A stretch of DNA of 64,000 bases from Lumbricus terrestris (Eukaryota; Annelida; Clitellata; Crassiclitellata; Lumbricidae). Numbering within the stretch: position 1 is the first letter of the stretch; the number at the start of each line of letters is the position of its first letter. Below are positions 1-10,500 of this stretch, one piece after another. The translations under genes were made by a program, and so were the position numbers. Location of the stretch: positions 31,157,816-31,221,815 of the forward strand of contig OX457046.1 in the NCBI GenBank assembly GCA_949752735.1, given 5' to 3'. The notes beneath the pieces are model-generated. The model did not search any database. It was not told where the DNA came from and worked only from the letters and a program-made list of their open reading frames with translations.

Positions 1-660
1 TCTTGTTGTATTTCGTAATGTTTAATCAGCTCGGTTGGAGTTCTTCTTTGGCTCATTTGTCTCTCTCATCTTGCCTTCTTCGTCCGTACAGTAAAAATTT
101 TTCTCATCAATCTTCTGATTCTTCTCCCTCACCACCCACCAAGAAACATTTCACGAACGGACATCCGGAAGCAAAATAATCTCTGTCACCGTCTGCCCAT
201 CCGATCGATCTCCGCGTCCAGCGATGCCACTCTGGGTTTTGAAAAAAGGTCAGATCCGGTCGGAAAAAAGGCTAGAAAAGGCTAGATTGACGATTTCCCT
301 GTAAAATACATGGATTTTTCCAATTTTCCATCTTGAAATTTCTGATGACTTTTTAGTCGTCCGATGACTAAAATTTGCTCTCTTTTCCTTCCCGAAAAAT
401 TTCTGATGACCTTTTTTAATCTTCCGCTCCAAAATTTACAATTTTTGGTCCAAATTGAAACATTTCCCGATTTTGTTTCGCGTCTTTTGTGCATTTTCAG
501 TAAGAAAAACAAATTTGTATGTAAAAAGTCGAAAAAAACGCCATGAGAAAAAAGGCTTGATCCTGACCAAAAAACCTAGAAACCTAGACAAGACCAAAAA
601 TGCCTAGATCTAGGTGGAAAAAGCTAGGAGTGGCTTCCCTGTCCGCATCTGCACCCAGCC
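1..660. repeat. Gene-free stretch with a degenerate interspersed repeat
   Basis: No gene is recognised. About 240-650 holds A/T-rich sequence with recurring words such as AGTCGTCCGATGAC and AAATTTCTGATGACC, which also occur in the hAT-type MITEs at 19671, 25299, 29041 and 62039. It is probably an old, rearranged member of that repeat class. Clear ends or target-site duplications were not found, so the assignment is by shared words only. Confidence 0.35.
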
Positions 661-743
661 TGACATTTATATTTATATTTATATAGCGCAGTTTGAGTCG
701 CACTCGAGTCGCCCGGTCTCGACAGCAGGACTTCAGCACAGAG

Positions 744-776
<33 letters not shown>

Positions 777-1386
777 TCATGCCCCAGTTATGACGGGATT
801 TGTCCAATTCATCGACCTCAGTCGGTCATCTGGTCAGCGAAGAAAGACCGATGATGGACTAATCAGATCTCTGTCCAGTGGCGATAGATGACCTACACAG
901 GGATAATCGAATACGATGACCGGCACCAGCGGCCCTGGTCGCCCCAGGGGACGGGCGGGCGGCGGGCGGGCGGCCGGGCTGTCACCGCCGCCTCTCGGAC
1001 GCCCGGTTATCGCCCGGTATTGACCGCCGGCTGGTATGTATACACGTGAATATCCGAGAGATGTTTTCGTTTCTTCCAGGAAAGGGGTGAACGCTGTAAG
1101 ATGAACCGGTGTGGCGTGCTGAAGACAGACACTAACGGAAGGACGAGCATACAGACAGGCAGACAGACAGGTGGACATACAAGTAGACGAACACGCATAG
1201 ACTGACAGAAAGGCAGGCGGACAGATGGGCAGGCAGACAAACAAGCAGACAAACAGTTTGACTGATAGACAGAGAGGCAGTGAGACAGGTGGGAGGATGC
1301 AGGCAGACAGATAAAGACAAAAGGTGATAAATAGATACTGACGGGAACTGAGACGGATGGACACAGACAGATAGACAGACAGAGAG
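661..1386. other. No gene recognised; GC-rich patch and degenerate ACAG repeats
   Basis: About 930-1020 is a GC-rich island-like patch in an otherwise AT-rich window. From about 1130 the sequence becomes a degenerate (AGAC/ACAG)n simple repeat that grades into the pure tetranucleotide tract that follows. The long open frames here are products of low-complexity sequence (Ser/Val/Cys/Leu repeats) and are not credible proteins. Confidence 0.5.
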
Positions 1387-1429
1387 ACAGACAGACAGAC
1401 TGACCGACTGACCGACTGACTGACTGACG

Positions 1430-1460
<31 letters not shown>

Positions 1461-1469
1461 TGTCTGACT

Positions 1470-1502
<33 letters not shown>

Positions 1503-1527
1503 TCTGACTGACTGAATGACTGACTGT

Positions 1528-1558
<31 letters not shown>

Positions 1559-1561
1559 TCT

Positions 1562-1604
<43 letters not shown>

Positions 1605-1657
1605 TGACTGACTGACTGACTGACTGACTGACTGACAGACTGTCTGACTGACTGACT

Positions 1658-1706
<49 letters not shown>

Positions 1707-1710
1707 ACAG
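1387..1710. repeat. (CTGA)n microsatellite
   Basis: About 320 bp of CTGA repeats with scattered one-base changes (CTGT, CGGA, CAGA). Because the unit is 4 bp, all three frames on the minus strand stay open and read as Ser-Gln-Val runs; these are not genes. Confidence 0.95.
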
Positions 1711-2059
1711 ATAGTAGCAGTGAGAGACAGAGTGCGAGAGAGACACCGACACAGACAAAGACAGAGTCAGAAAGAGAAAGACGGAGAGAGAGACGACAGA
1801 GTGTGTCGTCCATGTGTGACTTGAGACGGGTATCATCGGCTCATCTGATCTTGATATATCACTGAAGCACTCGTCTCGTTAGTCCGCTATATACGATGAC
1901 TCATCGGCCACTGCATGGCCATCGATCGCGGCACTGGCTTCCACGTCAGAGAGAACGAACAGCTCCTAGAATCTCCATAATTATTAATGCAAAGGAAAAC
2001 GAAGGTTTGGCGCAGAGAAGCCAACAGCATCCTACAACTTATTATCTCCACGCGTCAGA

Positions 2060-2126
2060 TGTGAAGACGACGATAATAAAGACGACGATAATGAAGACGA
2101 CGATAATGAAGACGACGATAATGAAG
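2060..2126. repeat. 15-bp minisatellite GACGACGATAATGAA
   Basis: Four to five nearly perfect copies of a 15-bp unit (GAAGACGACGATAAT), followed by degenerate GACGAT sequence to about 2190. Confidence 0.85.
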
Positions 2127-2429
2127 CTGGGAAATGACGATAACTACATCGACGACGATGATGATAATGACGATAATGGTGGTGATGCTAGCCCCCGAGT
2201 GGACAAACGTCATTGTCTTTGTCGCCATTATTTTATCAATATCGTCATCATACATGATTCTGCGTTTGCTGTAGCTTTGAGATTGACGACTTCGTCTATT
2301 CTCTGTGATCATTGGTGTATCACAAGCTACCAACTTGTCAAGCGTCTTCCAATCATCAAGAAGCATCGCCTAATCCATAATCCTTAAGTCCACACAGTCA
2401 TTAATCCAACATAATCCATCATTAATTCA

Positions 2430-2742
2430 TACATGCATCCACCCATCGGTCCGTCCATCCATCCATCCGCCCATCCGCCCATTGATACCCCCATCCGTCC
2501 ATCCATCCATCCGTCCATCCATCCACCCATTGATACCCCCCATCCGTCCATCCATCCACCCATCTACCCATCCATCCGTCCATCCATCCACCCATCTACC
2601 CATTGATCCGTCCATCCATCCATCCGTCCATCCATCCACCCATCTACCCATTGATCCGTCCATCCATCCATCCGTCCATCCATCCACCCATTGATACCCC
2701 CATCCATCCACCCATTCACCCATCCATCCATCCGTCCATCCG

Positions 2743-2775
<33 letters not shown>

Positions 2776-2795
2776 CCATCCACCCACCGATATAT
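2430..2795. repeat. (CATC)n microsatellite with higher-order structure
   Basis: CATC/CGTC/CACC tetranucleotide tract. Longer units containing CCCATTGATACCCCC or CCCATTGATCCGTCC recur within it, so it has grown by duplication of blocks larger than 4 bp. Confidence 0.92.
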
Positions 2796-2799
2796 CTCA

Positions 2800-4300
2800 A
2801 CATCAGCTTTTGTCCTTCCTCCCTCCACCTAAAGCCGCCACCTTTTCTATTGACCAATCTCACAACCGGACCACTCGATTTCTAAAAACCATGGACATCA
2901 CGCTGCCTTTTTATGACCTAACTACGCACCCCGAGAGCGCAGTATTCCGCAAAAGCCACGAGGGTCATTCAACAGACACATCATCGCTTGTAAGACGTCA
3001 CTGATAACGCCGCCATATTATATAGTCACGGCAGCTGGCGTCGACGGATTACAGCGTTGTGTTTATTGTAATCCTCCGCCGCCTGCGAACATTGAAGCGA
3101 CATAAAAATGGGCGGATGGAATGCGCCGTTTCTTGATGAAGTTCGTCGACGAAAAACATAAACCGTGCTATGCGGATGTGATTACTGAGTAAATCAATTC
3201 TGTGTCTTCGTGATGTTGCATACTTCGTACGCCACTGGCGACACCTGTGGACTAGAAATCTCTCAATTTTGGAAGCGTTACCAAAATCTTGGCCTTTGTC
3301 TTGCGAGTAACGAAAGATTATCTGGCCTACTGCAGAAGCAGGTGTGAGCCTATGTGGCACATCGTGACAATTGTAATTCACCAGTAACGGCGCAAAATGT
3401 CGTTTTTTTCTTTCAGTAGGGATTCATGATAATCTTAATATTTCGTACAGAGGAACTGAAGTATAAGAATAAAACAGTAAACTAGAGAACGATCGACACA
3501 TTGGTCAGTGGGCATTGAGCACGTGGGCACGATAAGCTAAGGGTCACGAAAATAGATTAATATCTTCATAACAGAAAATGTCATTTTATTTTCCATTTAA
3601 AAAATGCTTTTGAAGAGTTTTTAGTAAAAACTTTTTAAATCACCTCAGCTCAGTGATTTATTACTCGCTGCGTTCTAAACGCAGTCTAAGCTGTGTAATA
3701 TTACTTGGTAGAAATAGAATAGGCCCATATTGAAAATAAGCCTAATTTTAGAAAATATTTTGGCTTTATGAAAATACTTTTTCGAAATACTTTTCTAGAT
3801 TATATCCCAAGAAGCGTGACACCGCGTATTGCTCACCTTCTGTGCTTCGTTTCTTCGGGTCGATGAATTAAGATAATATTTAACGAAACCTTCATTCTGC
3901 CTTGTGGCCAGTAATACTTGTTTATTGTGTAAACAACAAATACAACCCGAGCTTAGGGTAGACGTGTTGCATATTTACAGTTCTGGTAGCATCGACCTTC
4001 ACCACAACTAAGCGATTATCTTAAGTCTGTTCATGAAGCCCTCAAGCGGCTTTGCACCTTCCACTCGCAAGGACCACAATGCAGAAAGGGCATAGACTTA
4101 CATCATTTGTTTACAAATGATGTAGGCCTATGCCTTGTTATGCCGTTATGTTACAGAAATGACCGCTTGCTTGCGTTTACAAAAGAACACACGCTTATTT
4201 ACTTACTTACTTACTTATCGTTAGAAAGGGTCGTGAGAACTTGGTTTGCGAAGTTGAGAAACCGGTCCAATATCTTTAGCTATACGATTTATTTTTTGCG
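2800..4300. other. No gene recognised
   Basis: Unique-looking AT-rich DNA upstream of the array. A 110-codon open frame on the minus strand (3049-3381) has no recognisable domain, no paralog in the window and no visible splice context, so it is not called. A short (TTAC)n tract lies at about 4197-4217. Confidence 0.5.
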
Positions 4301-4357
4301 CTGGTACGGGTCATGGTCACTTTTCGTTTGTGACTTCACGCCTGCCTGTTGTGGAGA

Positions 4358-4401
4358 TACGTCATACTCTCTGTTAGAGTAGCGCTTTGGAGATACGTCA
4401 T
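4358..4401 (+). promoter_or_regulatory. Paired TACGTCAT motifs upstream of gene 1
   Basis: The 8-mer TACGTCAT occurs at 4358-4365 and 4394-4401, each inside GAGATACGTCAT, 90-140 bp before the start codon. The same pair is upstream of gene 3 (29868 and 29904) and one copy is upstream of gene 2 (16679). The reverse complement ATGACGTA contains the TGACGT core bound by CREB/ATF-type bZIP factors. Seen: motif conservation between paralogs. Inferred: regulatory use. Genes 4 and 5 lack it. Confidence 0.35.
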
Positions 4402-4493
4402 TGGCTGAAACTTACGAGCAAATTTTGATTTATTTTTAGTAGAAATATTATTGTGATGTACCGTTTCAATACAGATTGTTAAGTGCTGCAAAA

Positions 4494-4562
4494 ATGGAGA
4501 CGAAATGGGAGATATTAGTAATTCCCGCTATGAAGAAAACAATTCTAGTGACTGTGCCTAAG
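4494..4562 (+). CDS. Gene 1 exon 1 (UBL-N, strands 1-2)
   Basis: Encodes METKWEILVIPAMKKTI and on to VTVPK, matching ubiquitin strands 1 and 2. It ends in phase 0 at CCTAAG before GTTAGA. Confidence 0.85.
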
Positions 4563-7500
4563 GTTAGAAGCTGTATCTTATTTTCCAATCTAGTGCAGGC
4601 CTGGGACTACAGTATGCGGGACCATTGTCTTCCATTAAATCAAATAAAAGCTGGTGTTGTTGATAGTAGGCCTGGCATTAAAAATAATATTAATATTTTC
4701 TTTATTGAAACAATCCGGTTGACAGACCGCAACCGGTTACAACGATGCAATTTAAGAAATTCACAAGAACGCAATTACAGAAGACATAAAATCTTGACTA
4801 CCGTACTAACAGAGCAGACAGCCTGCAATACGCGGCGCTAATAGCAGCCTACAAAGCAAGTCAGCACTCCCAGGCCCGAACTCGTTACATCTCGCTCTCT
4901 ACGCCAGCGTTGTAGGCTATCCAATGCGCTTCTGCCTTCCTTCAGGTTGCCATTCTGTTATGTGGAGCATGCTCCTATGACTAAGTGTCGATGGTTACAA
5001 TAATGAATTGAAAAAAACTAAAGTAGGTCTAGGTCTCCATTACGTGGAGCCCTTGTCTTCTCCATTATAAACATTATATTAGCTGGTGTTGTTGATGTTA
5101 GAAGACTTTAAAATCTTTGGCGACACTAGTGGTATAACCTTCATTCATTCAATTGGTTTCATTTCCATAATTCACTTGCTCATTCGTCGCCAGCCTATTC
5201 AGGTGGTGCATAGGCAGGTATAACTAGAGTATCGGGGACCGACGTGTCTTTTGGGTGAGGTTAGGCGTCGCGAGGGTCGGTTAGGTTTAGGATAAGTCGC
5301 CCTTCGGTCCCCGATACTATAGTTTGCCCATCTACCATAATATAAATTTTATGATTTTTGCTTTTATTTCGTTCTCTGCAGAACTGCTCAACTGCGGAAC
5401 TGTACGATGAAGTGAAGAAGCATCCACTATCGCCAGTAGCTGTACAACATGTCCTGATGTCCACTGAAGGAGAACTGGAGAACAGTCTCAACAAGTATTT
5501 ATCTGACTATGACATCGAGAACAGAAGCATTGTTCAGCTGATGGTGAAAGTCAATGGTGGTTTATGGCCCGCAGATGACGACTCGGACACAGAACCTTTC
5601 GAGACAAGCGAGGAGATGGAGGTGACTGAAGAATATCCGGATGTGTTTGGGTTCGACGATGAGAATCCGCGTGCTATAATGGCATGTGGACACGCAGTTG
5701 GTATGTTTTCGCAGCACAGACATATTATTGATTGTATGCTTCTACAACATGCTACCCTACAGGGCCGGATTAAGAAATGTGGGGACCCTATTCGGGGAAT
5801 TTTTGCGGATCTTCGGCTGAAAATTCTGACAACCTTTTTTTAGTCGTTTGGTCGAAAATTTCCTAGAATATACCGATTATTTCCCTCAAAACAGTTGATG
5901 ACCTTTTCTTAGTCGTTTGGTTAAAATTTGCAAAAAAATCCCGCATGTGTGGGCCCCTAAAGTGTGGGGCATCTGTTCGTCCAAACACGTTGAACATGTC
6001 TTAATACGGCCCTGCTACCCTAAGCTACTATAGAGTTAGAATTTGAAGGCGAGTAAAATTGAGACAGCATGTTCCCAAGAAAGTTGAGTTTAAGAACCAA
6101 AAGTTAGCCATGACTGTTCAATAATAACAGGGAATAGAAGAACAAGTCTACAAGGCTGCTAGAAGAGGCAGGGGCATCACATCAGCCTGATATTTCGGGG
6201 CAAGACTCTGCTGTGCTTTTTATACCAAAATGGGAATTTGGAATTTAAAATTGTCAGCGCTTTGTTAAATCAAATATTAATCAATGAGCTCTTACAAAGG
6301 TTCGCGTATGAAACATTCGAGAGAAAGGTCATTCTGCAGAAAAGTTATTTGCATGTGCACAAAGGATTCTATTCTAGAATACGCAGTTGCCATGCAGTTG
6401 CCTTTATTGACTCTTGCCAAGTTTTAGAAGATTAGTATTCTCTTTTCAAGAGATTGGCGGTTTTTTAACTGTCATTGAATCAAGTCTGGTTAAAGTGGTA
6501 GCTTCATCAACAGAGGGGTCTTCAGTCAAGTTTGTTGTGCATTCCATTTATTAATTAGATCTAATGCATCTTAGCAATGCAATAAGTGTGCGTGTGTGTG
6601 TGTGATAGTTTTGCATAATGTAGGTCTAATCAAACATAATAATTATGCCCACGTGATACACGGAGTAAGACTACGCACTATACGCAGTGCTCATAGACTT
6701 TACTTAATATGCGTAATTCACCTATAGTAGCCAACTACACTTTATTATTACTTCCTTGTGTCAAGGCCGTAGCTAGGGAGTGCTTTGCATGTTTGAACAA
6801 CCCCCCAATAACGCTACCGTGAAGTAATGCATTTTTAACATAATCATGATGTAAGGACTTAAGGGATTTCATTTCGAATCTCTTATTTCCATGTGATGAC
6901 ATTTTGCAATATATTAAATCACCATCCAAATACCTTAGTCAGTTGATTCGGTTGCTTGTCGGCTCGATCAAGGTTGAGTAAACACCCCGAAATAAAATCC
7001 TGGCTACGACCGTGGTATGTGTTATATTGCATTATTTGTCGATGTCTCCTTGTGCGCTCGCAAACGGAGTAATGAAGGCCAAAATACTTAGTTAGGCCTA
7101 CTTACTTAAGTTTTTTAAATGTAATGCAGGTGCCCACGTACGGGATAGAGTAAAGCTACTTAGTACAGTACCCACGTACGGGATAGAGTAAAGCAACTTA
7201 GTACAGTACCCACGTACGGGATAGAGTAAAGCAACTTAGTACAGTACCCACGTACGGGATAGAGTAAAGCTACTTAGTACAGTACCCACGGACAGTACTT
7301 AATTATGCGTTAATTTTATTTTCAAACAGCTCCATTGTCACTTGCATTGCACTGCTACGATGAATTGGAAAACGGAGAGGAGTCGATCCGATGTCCCGAT
7401 CCTGATTGTGGCGAACACTGGAAGTTTAGCCAGATACGAGAAGCTGCTTGTCTCACAGTGGATGAAAGTCAGGAGTTTGAACGTAACGCTCTTTTTAACA

Positions 7501-10500
7501 GAATGCAAAAGAGGCAAAGAGAGATCAGACCATGTCCTGAGTGCGGCACGTTCTGTACTCGTCGGAACAACATAGACAGACTTATCGTATGTTCCAACTG
7601 CACAGCGCTTTCCGGAAAGCTGTTTGAGTTTTGTTGGTGGTGTTTAACTCAGCGGGCACACAATGGTACTTTGAGATGTGAGAATCTTGGATGTGGCCTC
7701 AATCAGTCACTTTATGATATCCTAGCAGTTTGTGCGTTGACGGAAGTCACTGGCGTGGAATGTCCTAGCATGAGAGCCTGTCCAAGATGCTACACTGTGA
7801 TTGAGCACGTCAAAGTGTGTAAGGACAGGACTTGCGACTACTGCAAACACGAGTTCTGCTTCATCTGCCTGAAGCCTTATCCATGCAAGACGGATGCATG
7901 GGGTACATGTGACGTGGCGCCCCGTCAAACCCCGGCCCCAATTCACACCAAGACGGCAGGAGATGACCGGTGGGAGATTTTTGTTAAGAATTTCGACGGA
8001 AAAACAGTTCTTGTGATTGTACCTGCGGTAAGATACAATCTATTCTAAACAATGGATTCACAAGATATGGCTTCTGTGTGTCTGGTTGTCGTCTGCACCT
8101 AGCCCTAGAGGTGCTAAGGGTCATTAGAGCAAACGTCAGAGTTTGATACGTGCTATAAAACTACGATAAACGTTTTTTCGACATAACTTCAGTCTACAGC
8201 AAGTATGTTTTTAGATGTGCTGTATCTTAAATAATTATGCAGTGTAGGGCCTATCTTTTTATGTTGTATATTTAGCAAACATGAAATTGCATGAGCATTG
8301 AGCACACTAGAAATGTGAGTATTGGTCTTACCGACCATCCTTAGTCTTGATTCTTCAGACTTTGAGTTATTATATACCTAAGAAGGGTTTTTGTTTTATT
8401 ACTTGATGCCCGTATCACGGGATTTTCTATCCCCCCTGAAAGCTCTCCGGGTTGATGGAATATATCGTATATAGAGTACCCGGGTGATAAGCCATCATAA
8501 CCCAATTATTGAAAAATGTGTAAGCTTATAATTTAAAAATGTATGTTGTAATCAAAATTTAAAGTGACTCCAATTGTTTTAAGTGTCCTAAGCAATGTCC
8601 AGAGCAAGGCAATTCGAATTTGGTTGGTGTCTATCAATGCTCTTTAGTGTTCTAAATGTTCTAAAGGCTCTTAACCCTCATGCGACCAACATATTTTGCT
8701 CCTTAATATGACCAACTGGGGTCCCGTGGGACCCCAATAATTAATAACGCGTTCATTGCTTGATGCGTCAATATTGTCAAAGGTAACATATGTAAATTGC
8801 TTAAATAAGCAATGTCAGTAGTTTCTATGAGTTAGTAATAATAATAACAATAATCAGGACAATTTATATAGCGCAGTAACACAGCCATCCCGTTACAACG
8901 GTTACAAGGACGCCTTACAAAGCAGCTAACATGCGGGATAAGCCATAGCGAGGAAGTAGGACTGTTTTTGCATGGATTTAAAAGGGGTATAGGACATTAC
9001 CCCTCCGGCCCATGACCCCTGTCATTACCCCCACCATTACCCCGTAGGACATTACCCCCCGCCATTACCCCATCTGTTTGCATGTAGGTCCAGTGCATGT
9101 ATGTAGGTATGCACATAAATGCATGCATACATACAAACGTACATACATGCATAAACACACAAATGCACACAAGTATGCATGTATGTATGAATGTATGTAT
9201 ATATATGCATACGTACATACATACATACATACATACATGCATACATACATTCATAAACACACATACACACAAGTATGCATGTATGTATGAATGCATGTAT
9301 CTATAGATGCATACAATACATACATACCTACACACTTGTGCACATACATGCATGCATAGGCTACGTACGTACATACATACATACATACATACATACATAC
9401 ATACATACATACATACATACATACATACATACATACATACATACATACATACATACATACATACATACATACATACGTACATACGTACATACGTACATAC
9501 ATACATGCATACATAAAGACACACATACACACATGGATACATACTTAGATGCATACATACACGCATACGTACATACATACATACATACATACACATACAT
9601 ACATATATGCATACATTACGTAATACATACAGGCATTTATACATAAACATATACATACACATACAAATACATACACACATACATGCATACATTCATGCAT
9701 AGATACATATATACATTTATGCAATGGACCTAAATGTAGACAATCAGAGGTAATGGCTGGGGGGTAGGCTAATGGCAGGGGGTAATGGGCGAGGTATTGT
9801 CCGGATCCCCTTGATATCAAGGCTTGCAGGTTTGGACTTTATGTACTGCCTGAAATTACACCTGCCACGGTAACCTCATCCACTCACAGATTTGTACCAT
9901 GAAAAAAAACTTTGGCAATTGAACAGAAAACACTTTTCTGATGTCACGGAAAGCAGTAACTTCGTCGTTGTTCAGTCTAACCGTGATTATATAAAAAGTG
10001 TTTCCTGCTCAATTGCCTTGTTGTAAAATCTCATATACCGGTACTTCATGATGCACGAAATTGTGTCCTGGACATGGTCATTATTCGTGCTATCATATTT
10101 TCCAACGTCCCTGTAGTCCAGAATTTTCTGTATTGCTTCTTTTGCACTAGATTGTACTGGACCAATTCTTGCTGTTATGATATCTTTGCATAAAGTGGCG
10201 TTCGGTTCCATCAGAAAAATCATCATAAAGCTGGAGTCCTGCGGGACCCCACTAGAAATTTCATATTTAAAAAATAACCGTAAGTGTTAAACCGGATTTA
10301 ATTATACGTAAATAATGAGCGATGTCCTTGTGACAAATTCATAAAAGATCGTTAAAAAATATTGGATAGCAAAAAAGGAACACGAGTCGAAACGGTGCTG
10401 GGGTCCCCGGGAACCCCAGTTGGTCACTTGAGGGTTAAGAGTTCTTACTGTTCGATCTAAGTGCTCTCAAACGAAGGCAAACAAAATCATCTAGTAGGAA

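Noticed and set aside
1007..1836. Long Ser/Gln/Val-rich reading frames
   Set aside because: They are translations of the CTGA/CAGA microsatellite in all frames, with no complex sequence or splice context.
2427..2863. Trp-Met-Asp-Gly and Pro-Ser-Ile-His reading frames
   Set aside because: Both strands of the CATC microsatellite; no protein-like composition.
3049..3381. 110-codon minus-strand frame
   Set aside because: No recognisable domain, no paralog, no splice context; length is within chance for this amount of DNA.
7133..7290. CRISPR-like array of regular repeats
   Set aside because: The units are contiguous with no unique spacers, in a eukaryotic intron; it is an ordinary tandem repeat.
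8997..9820. Cys-Met-Tyr-Val and Tyr-Ile-His-Thr reading frames
   Set aside because: CATA microsatellite. The same applies to 23699-24520 and 35102-35634.
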